A DNA stretch of 64,000 nucleotides, from NCBI GenBank assembly GCA_963575745.1, contig CAUYUJ010022509.1, positions 1 through 64,000 of the forward strand. The letters run 5' to 3'. A program made the position numbers and the translations under genes. The stretch is from Prorocentrum cordatum. Its lineage: Eukaryota; Sar; Dinophyceae; Prorocentrales; Prorocentraceae. Below are positions 23,011-33,600 of the stretch, piece after piece (within the stretch, counting starts at the first letter, position 1; every line of letters begins with the position of its first letter). Under the pieces are notes generated by a model. It was not told where the DNA came from. It searched no databases and saw only the letters and a program-made list of their open reading frames with translations.

Positions 23011-24589
23011 GCGCAGCAGAATCAACGACGAGGCATCGGCGGCGCCGCGGCGAGACCGCGGCGAAGCGACTGGAAGCTCGGCCCGGCCTCGGCGCGCGTC
23101 ACAGGCGGCGCTGTGCAAGACCTCGCTCGGGCGCCCGCCACTCAAGACGTGCTCTTTCATGCCCTGGGCCAGCAGGATCGTGGTCGTCCTCGGGGTCCAG
23201 AGGGTCGTCGGCCCGCAAGCATCCTCGAGGGCGGCCGGCTGGAGGTCGGCGTCCTGGCCGTCCTCCGGGGGCGCCACGAGGCCGCCGCCGATGGCTGGGC
23301 GGGGCCCCCTCCGACGGAGCTCGACTCTGCGCACGTGCCCTGCCGGGCGGTGCCGAAGGGGGGCGGTGCGGGCACGCCTGCCCCGTAGATGGCGACAGCC
23401 ACGCTGCTCAGCGCAGCGGCGAGCTCGCGGCGACACCTCTGGCCTCCTGGGCGACCGCCGCCGGTGGGCTGCGCGGGGCCCCCGCCCCTCGTGCGGCGAG
23501 CTCGCCGGCGTGACGAGCCGAGGTGCGCCGCCGCGGCGGTGGCGAGGCCGGCGCCGATGCCGGCTCGGCCGAGGTGGCCGCCCGGTTTGTCGGCACGAAG
23601 CGCTCGTCGGGCCCGGCCTGGGCGGCCCCGTGCGCCCTCGCGCGCCGGCCGCCCCCTGTAGGAAGGCACCAACTATACACCAACACCGATCCTGGCCAGG
23701 ATCGGTGTTGGTGTATAGTTGGTGCCCTCCGACCCTGCACCCACGTGGCGGGCGGAGAGGCCCGTCGGGGCTGGCCGGGGAGCGCCTTCGACGGCGGCCC
23801 TGGTCGTCGGCGCAGCCGTGGGCTGGCCTCGCGGCTGTGGAGGCGAGGCGGAGGAGGACCACCGCTTCGGCGCGCCCAGCGCTCCGCGTCAGCTCGTGGA
23901 CCCTGGCCGAGGGGGTGCCCCCTGCCGCAGCACGGCGAGGGCGCTGGACGGAGAAGCACCTGGTGAGAACTTCAGGCTCTGACGATCTGGTGGAGCACCC
24001 ATGGGGCGACGATCAAGAACGGGTCTTGCGCGAGGTGGCGTAGCGACCCTACGCCGCGGCTTACGCGGGCCGCCGGCGCGGCACGCCACCGTTGAGACGA
24101 GTGGGCGCCCGCGCGCGACCCTTCGCGGGAGGATTACGCGCGAATGTCGGCGCAGCGGAAACCGTTTTTTTACGTCGCGCAACGGAGGCTTCGCCCAGGT
24201 CGGCGCAGGTTTTGGCCGTGGTCTCCATCCTCGCCTTCTTGGGCAGGCCGCGGGGGATCGGCTGCGGACGCGGGCCGCGGGGCAAGGAGGCCGGAAGATC
24301 GAGCAGGCGGGGGTCTTCCTCGATGGGGCCACGCGGGGCGGCGGGGGAACGTCTCACGGCGCCGGGTAGCCGTCGACCGCCACAGAGAGACGCGGGGGGT
24401 ACGTGCGCGTCGTACAACCTCAAGTGAGTTATAGGAGTCGGCGCGCCACAGGGAGAAGCAGTGTCGGCCTCCCATTCGCAGTTGTAGTCATAGAGGGATG
24501 CTGCGAAACAGGAGGAAGAGTCAGAGAAGAGAGACTTAACAGTGGAGGAATAGCTATCACTACCACCACCACCCCGTGACCCAGGAAAG
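23010..24589. other. GC-rich, no supported gene
   Basis: Apart from the palindrome at 23665-23726, this stretch holds only composition-driven open frames on both strands. A short minus-strand segment at 24260-24120 with KKARMETTAKTCADLGEA might be an exon, without other support. Confidence 0.4.
23665..23726. repeat. Perfect 62-bp palindrome
   Basis: Two 31-bp arms, 23665-23695 (GGCACCAACTATACACC...) and 23696-23726, are exact reverse complements with no spacer. The arms are much richer in A/T than the surroundings, and the flanks are not complementary to each other. Confidence 0.97.
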
Positions 24590-24599
24590 AACGAGAGAC

Positions 24600-25200
24600 A
24601 GAAATAATGAGAGAGAGAGAGTGAAAGAAAGAGAGAGAGAGAGATGGAAAAAATACCCCAGTGCGACCCTACCTAGGAGTTGGAGCCCCTAGGAAAGCAG
24701 CATTAATAGTGACGGTAAACGCCGTCCTCCTCCTTCTCCTCATCGTCGTAGTTGCCTTTGCTTTTGCTTAGTGTTGCTTTTGCTTGGTTTTGCTTTTGCT
24801 ATGCCTTCGCGCACACACACACGCATGGTTTTGCATTCGCTCACCGGGTGGGCTCTCTGATCGGCATTTGTCGCACATTGCTTTTGCTTTGCCTTTCCTT
24901 TGCTTTGCTTTTGCTTTTGCTTTGCTTTGCTTTGCGTGGCTTGTGCTTTGCTTTGCTGTTGCTGCTGTTGCTTTGCCTTTGCTTTGCTGCTATGTCATGC
25001 TATGCTATGCTATGCTGCACTATGCTGTGCTATGCTATGCTATGCTATGCTGCGCTATGCTGCGCTATGCTATGCTACGCTAGGCTGCGCTATGTCATGC
25101 TAGGCTATGGTATGCAATGCTGTGCTATGCTGCGCTATGCTACGCTATGCTGGGCTATGCTATGATATGCTAAGCTAAGCTAAGCTAAGATGAGATAACC
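24600..25200. repeat. GA tract and pentanucleotide repeats
   Basis: A GAGA-rich tract (24600-24650) is followed by pentanucleotide arrays: TGCTT units (24755-24990) that pass into TGCTA units with GCGCTATG variants (24990-25200). The change looks like successive expansions of one 5-bp unit. Confidence 0.9.
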
Positions 25201-26070
25201 AACGCTAAGCTAAGGGGACGTAACTGGGGGAACCGCGGGGCGGATACTGGGGGAACCGCCCGGGGCGCGTTCCACTGCCCGGCCCTTTAAGCACACCGAG
25301 TAAGAACCCTTCTAGGCAGAGCCTGGGTAGGGAACAAGAAAGTCATGATGGCGAATATGAGAGAGACAGAGAGAAAGAGAAACAAACAAACAGGGCAGAA
25401 GGAAAGGAAAAGCACTAGCGTCCAGAAGCAATGACGACCTACAGGAGGGCCCAAGAGGCTCCCAAAAAGGCCCCAAGAGGGGGAATCCGCACTACCATTT
25501 CTGGCCCTCTCCTCAAGTATGGCCTCCGAGACCGTCAGCAAGCCCTCAAGAGGCCCCAACAACGACTACCCCGAGAGGCCCCTGGAGGCCTCAGGAGGCG
25601 CCCCGACTGCCTGAAGAATACCGCCAGAAGCCTCCCAAGAGAACCCCAAGAAGCCTCCCCAAAGCTTGCCCACGACCCAGGCTCGGTGGCGAAGCTGTCA
25701 CCTCGTTCTGCCCGAAGCTGGTGAAACCCTGATGGGTCCCTGTGCCCTCCAGTGGTGTCCTCCACCCCTCCGTCCCTTTCCTCACTCCCACCTCGTCCTC
25801 TCCTCTGCACAACGAGCGCTTTCGTCCATCATGTGGGGGCATCTTTCGAGGCGGGTCACGGGGAATCAGCATGAATCGAGTCGAGGGCACCCTCGCACTC
25901 ATTCACAGGAGGGCGCGACGATGCACCCACGTCTATCCTTACCACGAGTGCGCTCTGGCTAATGTCGCCGAGGCCCCCAGCATGCCCACAGAAGTGGCTC
26001 AACATAACAGCAGCGTCTCTATGCGTTGTGAATTTGTTGCCTTCTTGTCTTTTAGAGCTTCGATCGTCAA
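25201..26070. other. No gene; CAAGAGGCCC words
   Basis: No credible coding frame. Between 25440 and 25690 the words CCAAGAGGCCCC and CCAAGAAGCC recur, an outlying patch of the satellite that fills 49.8-58.7 kb. Confidence 0.5.
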
Positions 26071-26076
26071 AATTGT

Positions 26077-26191
26077 GTGTATGGGTGTATGAGTGTGTGT
26101 GTGTGTGTGCATGAGTGTGTGCGTGTGTGCATGTGTGTGTGTGTGTGTGGGTGTGTTTGTTTGTTTGCTTGTGTGTGTGTGCGCGCGCGCG

Positions 26192-26258
<67 letters not shown>

Positions 26259-26360
26259 GCGTGTGCGGGTGTGCGTGTGCGTGTGTGCGTGTGCGTGCGT
26301 GCTGCGTGTGCGTGCGTGCGTGCGTGCGTGCGTGGGCGTGCGTGCGTGTGTGTGTGTGTG

Positions 26361-26400
<40 letters not shown>

Positions 26401-26414
26401 TGTGCGTGTGTGGC
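26077..26414. repeat. (GT)n and (GCGT)n microsatellite
   Basis: Dinucleotide repeat with GCGT blocks. Open frames here are alternating Val/Cys and not genes. Confidence 0.97.
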
Positions 26415-26985
26415 GTTCCGTTGAGCGTTGCCCTCAATATGCCCAGCGTCTGCTTCTCCCCCACGCGAGATTTCCGCAACTGCTCGGGGAAAAGACCGCC
26501 AGCCAGCAGCTTCCCACTCATCATTCGGACTAGCTACTCCATAATTTTAAGCTTCGGGGCACGGTCGGACCTAGGACAGAAGGACATGATTCAAGAACAT
26601 GAGACCCTCTGCTGTCCCAAACAGCCCAAACCAGATGATCACCGAGGGTACCATTCCCCAGGATGCACAAGAACGTAAGACAAACACGAAGAACACTATG
26701 GGTACCCTCCCCGAACCGACCTCGATCTTATACCTTGGTCCGGCCGTAATACGCTGTGAGGAAGTCTTAAACCGAAGTGGAAGACGAGGGGCAGGACGAA
26801 GGACATCCTGTCGCGAGTGAGGGGCAGGGAGGCGCGCCAAGTGAATGCGAGGAGACGGCTCGGCTCTGCCGGGGCCAGCACGACTGCGGCGGCAAGCTGA
26901 AGCGGCCACGATCGCAGGGACGACGAGGACGAGAGAGCTTGGCCCCCTAACACCGTGCTTCGCGTTCTCTGGCGGCACACGAGGT
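26415..26985. other. No gene seen
   Basis: Ordinary mixed sequence; short frames on both strands, none convincing. Confidence 0.4.
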
Positions 26986-26986
26986 C

Positions 26987-27112
26987 AAGTGGGAGGGGGC
27001 AAGGCTTCTTAGAAGGAGGCTACTTCTTGGAACGCGCCAGCCCCACACTGATAGACGACGCTCGCGCCTTCTCACGATTAGGGGTGCGTCTAAGAAGCCT
27101 TCCCCCTCCCCC
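26987..27112. mobile_element. Hairpin element (CTTCTTAGAAG family), copy 2
   Basis: About 125 bp beginning GGGAGGGGGCAAGGCTTCTT and ending with TCTAAGAAGCCTTCCCCCTC. It aligns along its full length with the reverse complement of 20343-20464, including GGAGGCT, CGCGCCAGCC and GGGGTGC internal words. Confidence 0.75.
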
Positions 27113-27468
27113 TACAGTCGACCCGTATCATGCGGATGCACGATATGGATTCAAGGGTCTTGGAAGCCCATTTCGGAGCTTCTCGAGCGGGGCGCGGCCA
27201 ATGAAAGTGGCCAAGAATGGACCGAGGAGGCAAGGATGTAAGGCTACCCTTGGGAAGGATGCCCATCCTTACCATGAGGGTCGACTGTACCCCCCTCTGC
27301 GCTTGGCCGAGCTTTACGGAGCGCGAAGCTTGGTTATCTTCGCGCTCTCGCGCCGACCCTGTGAGAGAGGTGCGGTCTCCCGCCTGGGCCACGAAGCACG
27401 AGGCGCGGCTACCTTCGAGCCCCATGCGGGTGACCTAGACGACGAGGCACGAGAGTAAGACAAAGCCA

Positions 27469-27596
27469 GGACGAGGACAAATTGGGTGAGGATAAACCGA
27501 GAATCTCTGAGATCCGGCGGCTCTGGAGGATGTCTCGGGCGCCGCGGCCTTCTCAGAGCGTTCCGGAACGCTCTGGAACGGATTTGTCCTCGTCCT
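27469..27596. mobile_element. Fold-back element, copy 1
   Basis: Ends are exact inverted repeats (GGACGAGGACAAAT and ATTTGTCCTCGTCC), and a second inner palindrome, AGAGCGTTCCGGAACGCTCT, lies near the right end. The interior (CATCCTCCAGAGCCGCCGG on the minus strand) aligns with 43090-43130, so it is a related element in the opposite orientation. Confidence 0.6.
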
Positions 27597-27703
27597 AGTC
27601 CCGTCCGAGGAGAATCTGACTGAGCGTCTGTGGCCGCCTAAACTGAGCCCGCGAGCGGGCAGCAGCAGACACGCCTTCGCCTGCGGTTCGCTCGGCAAGG
27701 TTT

Positions 27704-27760
27704 AGGTCGGGCGTGTCCTCCTACTGGGGGATTTTGGGCGGAAGAAAATTATTTAAATAT
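27704..27760. mobile_element. Single end of TCGGGCCTGTCC family
   Basis: TCGGGCGTGTCCTCCTACTG followed by GGGGATTTTGGGCGGAAGAA resembles the terminus of the element at 44147-44336. No matching right end was found nearby. Confidence 0.4.
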
Positions 27761-27946
27761 GCTTCAAAATGGTCTGGGACAGTCAACGCAATCGTCCCCA
27801 GACTTCAAGCAAGGTGGTGGCGGTCTGGGCGTCTTAAACTCCCCACAGGGGGGGGACTCCTTCGACCCAAGCTCCAGCGAGGGCGTCCCGCGAGGGCGTC
27901 AGGACGACGAGGAGCACGAGGGAAAGGAGGAAAGGAAGACCCCCCT

Positions 27947-27994
27947 CCTCCTCCTCCTCCTCCTCCTCCTCCTCCTCCTCCTCCTCCTCCTCCC
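27947..27994. repeat. (TCC)n microsatellite
   Basis: Sixteen TCC units. Nearby, 28187-28204 (ATCCATATCCACTGCGCC) and 28239-28256 form a perfect 18-bp inverted repeat, and a diverged third copy lies at about 28090. Confidence 0.9.
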
Positions 27995-28447
27995 ACACGG
28001 AGGTTTGCCCCCCGGAATGGGCGTCCCGGGGCATCGAGAGTTGTACGCTGGTGGCAGTGGGTGGCCCATCTTTGCGGCAAGGTCTTTATCCAGATCCACT
28101 GCGTCTTGAAGCTTCGGGCTCCCCGCCTCCGATGCCGGAGCCGCCGATATGGATAAAACAATTTCGCTCCTAGAGGTCAGATCTTCATCCATATCCACTG
28201 CGCCGCGGCCTGCTGGTGCCCCTTCCCAGAAAGTCCAAGGCGCAGTGGATATGGATACGCATCGTGCCCGCAACCTTTTGGCCCCCTGGGGGTTCCTGGC
28301 GACCTGGCGAGGAATCTGGCGGCCTCTTGGGACCCCCGGGAGTCCCTGCGGGAACCTCCGGAGCTCTGGCGGCCCCTGGCGACTTCTGGGGGCCTCCTCT
28401 GATGGAGCACCGGCTGGGAGAGCGGCAGGCAGGGGGGGGAGGGGATC

Positions 28448-29705
28448 GAGGAGGAGGAGGAGGAGGCGGAGGAGGAAGAGGAGGAGGAGGAGGAGGAGGA
28501 GGAGGAGGCGGAGGAGGAGGAGGCGGGAAGGAAGGAGGAGGAGGAGGAGGAGGAGGAGGAGGAGGGGGAGGAGGAGGAGGAGGAGGAGGAGGAGGAGGAG
28601 GAGGAGGAGGAGGAGGAGGAGGAGGAGGAGGAGGAGGAGGAGGAGGAGGAGGAGGAGGAGGAGGAGGAGGAGGAGGAGGAGGAGGAGGGGAGAGGGGAGG
28701 GGGATCTGGAAGAGCGCGAGGAGAATGTGAAGTCGAATCTCGGCGCAGCCCTTCGCGCGGGCAGCCTGCGGGACGGGCTGGCGCAGCTGGACGAAGCCTG
28801 CCGGCGGCTGCAGGCTCTTTGGCCTTCCCCCATGCGGGGTGGCATCTCTCTCCTTACATCCCTCCTCGCAAGAGGAGCGGAGGGAGGAGGAGGAGGAGGA
28901 GGAGGAGGAGGAGGAGGAGGAGGAGGAGGAGGAGGAGGAGGAGGAGGAGGAGGCGGAGGAGGAGGAGGAGGAGGAGGAGGAGGAGGAGGAGGAGGAGGAG
29001 GAGGAGGAGGAGGAGGAGGAGGAGGAGGAGCAGAGGAGGAGGAGGAGGAGGAGGAGGAGGAGGAGGAGGGAGAGGGGGAGTGGGAGGAGGGGGGGAGGAT
29101 TCCTCCTCGCAAGAGGAGCGGAGGGAGGAGGAGGCGGGCTCTACTTCAGCGGTGCCCTCTGTCAAGGGTGCCGCTGCCTGCTCTGCGGCCGAGGAGCTGG
29201 GCGTCCCGCCAGAAGCATCCCCTCCAGAGCCCCTCGGGCATCCGGCCCGAGAGGAGGGCGCCTTTCGGAGCCTTTGGAGGAGGAGGAGGAGAGGAGGAGG
29301 AGGAGAGGAGGAGGAGGAGGAGGAGGAGGAGGAGGAGGAGGGAGAGGAGGAGGAGGAGGAGGAGGGGGAGGGGGAGGAGGAGGAGGAGGAGGAGGAGGAG
29401 GAGGAGGAGGAGGAGGAGGAGGAGGAGGAGGGGAGGAGGAGGAGGAGGAGGAGGAGGGGAGGAGGAGGAGGAGGAGGAGGAGGAGGAGGAGGGGAGGAGG
29501 AGGAGGAGGAGGAGGAGGAGGAGGAGGAGGGAGGAGGAGGGAGGAGGAGGAGGAGGAGGAGGAGGAATAAGGAGGAGGAGGAGGAGGAGGAGGAGGAGGG
29601 AGGAGGAGGAGGAGGAGGAGGGGGAGGAGGGGGGAGGAGGAGGAGGAGGAGGGAGGAGGAGGAGGAGGAGGAGGAGGAGGAGGAGGAGGAGGAGGAGGAG
29701 GAGGG
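28448..29705. repeat. Long (GGA)n clusters
   Basis: Three GGA blocks (28448-28690, 28880-29070, 29277-29705) separated by about 190 bp and 210 bp of unique sequence. The third is over 400 bp. All long frames here are homopolymeric Gly, Glu or Arg. Confidence 0.95.
29074..29285. repeat. 212-bp direct duplication, copy 1
   Basis: Nearly identical (one or two differences seen) to 30150-30362. Each copy is bordered on its right by a GGA tract and contains GCAAGAGGAGCGGAGG and CGGCCGAGGAGCTGGGCGTC. Confidence 0.9.
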
Positions 29706-30149
29706 AGAGAAAGGAGCCACACGTGGGAAGACCTCGGCACCGTTGGCCGACCTGCCACCCCCTCCTGGGAGGCCGCGGCGAGGGCACGGGCCTCCCCGCG
29801 GGCGGGACGTCGGGCCGAGGTCGCCACCGGCGCCCCGCGCACGGGCTCGAGATCGAGACCGGAAAGATCGAGATAGAGATCGAGATCGAGATCCTCCTCC
29901 TGCGCCGCCGCTGAAAAGCGAGAGTCGGGGATCTACTGACCTGGGTCAGTGCAAACCCTGGCCAGTCAGGCCTTACTAGATCTTGCAAAATCCTGCAGGG
30001 TCCTGCTTCATCCTGCACGCTGGCCCGGGTCCGTGCACCCCTGGCGCTGCAAGATTCTGCAAGCTCCGGCGCTCTGACTTGCCCCCGTTTGCATTGACCC
30101 CCGTCGCAACAGAGGCCTCCTAGATGGGGTCCGAGTAGATGGGGTCGGA

Positions 30150-30362
30150 GGAGGGGGAGTGGGAGGAGGGGGGGAGGATTCCTCCTCGCAAGAGGAGCGG
30201 AGGGAGGAGGAGGCGGGCTCTACTTCAGCGGTGCCCTCTGTCAAGGGTGCCGCTGCCTGCTCTGCGGCCGAGGAGCTGGGCGTCCCGCCAGAAGCATCCC
30301 CTCCAGAGCCCCTCGGGCATTCGGCCCGAGAGGAGGGCGCCTTTCGGAGCCTTGGAGGAGGA
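30150..30362. repeat. 212-bp direct duplication, copy 2
   Basis: Second copy of 29074-29285, about 1,075 bp downstream. The high identity points to recent duplication, probably by unequal exchange between the GGA tracts, or to an assembly repeat. Confidence 0.9.
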
Positions 30363-30572
30363 GGAGGGAGGAGGAGGAGGAGGAGGAGAGGAGGAGGAGG
30401 AGGAGGAGGAGGAGGAGGAGGAGGAGGAGGAGGAGGAGGAGGAGGAGGAGGAGGGGAGGAGGAGGAGGAGGAGGAGGAGGAGAGGAGGGAGGAGGAGGGG
30501 GAGGAGGGGGAGGGGGAGGAGGAGGAGGAGGAGGAGGAGGAGGAGGAGGAGGAGGGAGGAGGAGGAGGGAGG
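30355..30572. repeat. (GGA)n microsatellite
   Basis: GGA tract bordering the duplicated segment. Confidence 0.95.
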
Positions 30573-30819
30573 CGCATCAGAGCAAACCTGGGATGCACCA
30601 GTGATGCTGCAATGCGCCCTCCCGTCCCGAAGTTCCCTCCTCACGGGTCCCTACGAGCATTCTTTTGCACTGCGGGGCGCGCGCCCCTTCAATGACGGGC
30701 GTCCGTGAGCCTGCCTCTGAGGCGAGGCCCCGCTTTGTGAAGGATCCACTCTCCGCCCTCTTAGTTCGGACAAGGTTTAGCAAGAGTAGGATGATAAAGG
30801 CCATGGAAGTGAACAACGA

Positions 30820-31420
30820 CGGCCGCATATTGAAATGGACTTGCCCCCGCTCCGCGCAAGCGTTCCGCAACTCAAACATGTTCGACATTCAGTTTCTGGA
30901 GGACCCAGGCGAACATCCAACATCGGAAGGAGCGTGCCCTCATTTGGAACTGCGGGCCATAGACATTCAGGAAATCACAATCGGGAGCCACATGGTGAAA
31001 ACGAGATGACCTCCATCCTCGAAGCTGTCGAGAGCCTGTAATTCGATTGTGCGCGGCCCTCTGGCGAGAAGCGCATTCTGACAGCCCCCTTCTCCATCCG
31101 TATGGATGCTGGAATCTGTTGCGACGAATGTGCGCGGCTCTACGGCGAGAGCCGCATTTCGAAGACGAACCACCCTCCCTCGTGGAAGCCGCGGAGATAT
31201 TGAGAAACGATTGCGCTCGGCGTTCAGGAGACATTTAGGAAACTACTGACCCTCCATCCCTAGAGCTGCTGGGAAAATTGCACATTAATGTGCGAGGCTC
31301 GAAGACCGTTGGAAAACACCTGCCCTTCACGCCTGTAGTTGTTGGAAGAATTTGGAACGAAGATGCGCGGCGCCAAGGCGAAGACTGCATTCTACAACCA
31401 CCCACCCTCCATCCTTATAG
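30820..31420 (-). repeat. Composite 80-bp-unit repeat, minus orientation
   Basis: On the minus strand the clearest units read GAGGGAGGGTGGTTCGTC, CGAAATGCGGCTCTCGCC and GAGCCGCGCACATTCG. These match the tandem units at 39300-39590 and 47080-47390, so this is a third, diverged locus in the opposite orientation. Confidence 0.6.
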
Positions 31421-31609
31421 GTGCTGGTATGTACAGCTTCAGGATAAAGCGTCGTATGGAAGTCCAAGCAAAATGACCAGCTGGCATATGGACACATCTG
31501 GTGGTGCGACAGTCGGGGTAATTCATAAAGAGCAGGGATGATGGAGGCGGAAAGGGGAGAAGCATGATGGACGAGGATGAGGAAGAGGAAATGCGTAGCT
31601 TGCTATTAA

Positions 31610-31680
31610 TTGGCGAGGAGGAGGGAAGATCCGGAGGAGGATGAGGAGGAGGACGAGGAGGAGGAGGAGGACAAGCAGGT
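31610..31680. repeat. GGA/GAC-rich tract
   Basis: Short purine-rich repeat just downstream of the ion-channel gene's stop codon. Confidence 0.7.
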
Positions 31681-31725
31681 TAGGCCACAGTTCAATCCGG
31701 CAAATGCACCGCGAGAGTGCGCGCG

Positions 31726-33239
31726 TCACCTCGAACTCCACGACTCCAGCGAGGTGCCGTCCTCCTCGTCGGCGCCGCAGGAGCCGCGCTTGCCCTCGGG
31801 CCCCGTGTAGTGGTCCAGCAGGGCGCCCGACAGGGCGTCGCGCAGCTGGCCGCTCTCCTCCATCCGGAAGAGCATCAGGTTCTGGACGGAGAACAGCGTG
31901 AGCAGGACAGCCAGCGGCAGCCAGAAGAGGGCCATCATCGCGCAGGCGTCGGAGTACCACCGGTCGGGCGCGTCCGTGGCCCACGGGCTGCCCGGCAGGA
32001 ACATGCCCGCGAGCCAGGCGACCACCCACACCACGTACACCACGCGGAAGAGCCTGTCCAGACCGCTCAGGTTGGCACGGGTGCCCCTGCCGCGGCCCTG
32101 CTTGTACAGGGACGCGAGCCGCAGGAGCAGCACCGTCTCCACGATGGGGATGTTGATCGCGATGAAGGCGGTGGTCTGGAACCGGTCGATCCACATGTTG
32201 CCCTTGTCGGGAGGGCGCCTGTCAGTCGTCAGCAGCGCGACAGCCATCGCCGTCAGAGTGAGCGTGACGGCGTATGATATGCGATCGCTCGAGTCCAACG
32301 GCACGAAAAATGTCAGCCATGATAGGGAGACCAGCGCAATTGTCGGCAGGAAATAATTCACGACGTAGAAGTTGGGATGCCTCTTGAGCGTGATGCTCCA
32401 CCTGACAGCGTCGAATGTGCCGTAGTCGCCACCGCCAGGCAGATGCTCCTTCACGTGCAGCAGAGTACCGTTGATATTTGTTATGTTCACCAAGAACTGC
32501 TGCGTGGGCAAATCCGCGGAACAAACCGCAGGGGCGGGCTTGAGTCTGTACATGGTCTCGGACCACGGCTGAAACGTGATGTTGCAACTGTTCTCGTCAA
32601 ACGGGAAGTTGGAAAGGTCCTGCTTGCACTGTATCGCGAGCACACAGGCACGGCCCCAGTAGACGTTAAACGTCTGCCCCATGGTCTCGGCGCGCTCCAG
32701 CGTGAAAGTGTCGTCGAATAGCAGCGCGGGCTCCTCGCTGCAGGACTCGACAAAAGCATCGACCTTCTCCCTCAGGAAGACGTCCGGCTTCCAGATGTTC
32801 CCCGGGTCCAAGCTTACGTGGCTCTGCCCAGTGCTGGTCCAGGGCAGGTCGAGCTCGGCTGATGTGGAGTCGGAGCTTCTCCTGTGTGGAAACATCGTGG
32901 TGCCGTTGAAGGACAAGCGGGGGTCGTACCAGTACAGCCTCAGCCACGCGCAAAACATCACCACCCCGGAATCTGGGTCGACATTCATGATTTTCCTCAG
33001 CTTTACACCTATCAACACTGTAGATCGCGCTGGGAGCATGTCGCCGACCTGGATAAGAGGGGGAACCTCTGGGTCGTAGTCCTCGGGGATGAGGCCGTAG
33101 GGCCCCGTGCCAGAGTGCTGCACCGCGGCGCCGTCGGCGCTGTTGTCGACCTCCTCGCCATCCGCCATGGCCTCGACAGCCTCACTCGAGATGTCGGTGT
33201 CTTCGACGACCGCGGCATTCGTCAAGCCCTCCTCTGTGG
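31726..33239 (-). CDS. Cys-loop ligand-gated ion channel (pLGIC)
   Basis: About 500 residues on the minus strand, coding for a pentameric ligand-gated channel subunit of the plasma or other membrane. The extracellular domain shows LRLYWYDPRL (near 103), NIWKPDVFL (near 151) and the Cys-loop C208-x13-C222 with FPFD inside, all family hallmarks. Membrane segments: M1 293-316, M2 323-342 (RISYAVTLTLTAMAVALLTT, the pore helix), M3 359-382, then two further hydrophobic stretches at 401-419 and 433-455 where one M4 is usual. The M3-M4 loop is short. Ligand and ion selectivity cannot be told. The 5' end is interrupted at 33240 by the introner-like element. The upstream exon, with the start and any signal peptide, lies beyond 33455. 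The stop is TGA at 31726. Confidence 0.9.
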
Positions 33240-33454
33240 TGGGACGCACAGGGACATACTAATACTATATGTATTCCTTGGAGGCGCGCGTCCGACCCAA
33301 ACATGTAGTATACCCATCTTGTAGTATATCGTTTCCCGAACGGCGTGGCCAGAAAGCGCCCGCCACGACGCATATACCATAAGATTTCTCCGTACGCGCA
33401 TCGCCCCCCGGGGGGCGACGCACATATAGTATAAGTATGTTGGGGTGACGCCGA
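33240..33454 (-). mobile_element. Introner-like TIR element, copy 2
   Basis: A 215-bp copy of the element at 6664-6878, flanked by TGTGG at 33235-33239 and 33455-33459. The termini are TGGGACGCACAGGGACATAC and (complement) TCGGCGTCACCCCAACATAC. It lies at the 5' border of the ion-channel coding region, in the same orientation relative to transcription as copy 1. Removing it with one TGTGG copy joins the channel frame (...EEGLTNAAVVED) to an upstream open frame. Confidence 0.85.
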
Positions 33455-33600
33455 TGTGGGAGCAAGGAGACACCGCTGCCGCGGCCACGCGGTCCTCCGG
33501 GCGCGCCGGCACCAGGATCCCGCGGCGAACACCCCGCCGCGGCAACGGGGGCCCCCAAAAGAGCCCCAGGAGGGCGAGAACGAGGGCAGCGCATGGGCAT
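33455..33600 (-). CDS. Candidate upstream exon of ion channel
   Basis: Exact removal of the element leads into a minus-strand frame reading ...PRQRCLLAP before TEEGLTN. Another frame of the same DNA contains the hydrophobic run ALVLALLGLFWG, attractive as a signal peptide, and would be reached if splicing used a GC donor (ATCG/GC) and CACAG acceptor. The two cannot be separated by eye and no convincing ATG is fixed. Confidence 0.35.

Noticed and set aside
28216-29979. A 587-codon plus-strand frame
   Set aside because: Almost entirely Gly, Arg and Glu from GGA repeats.
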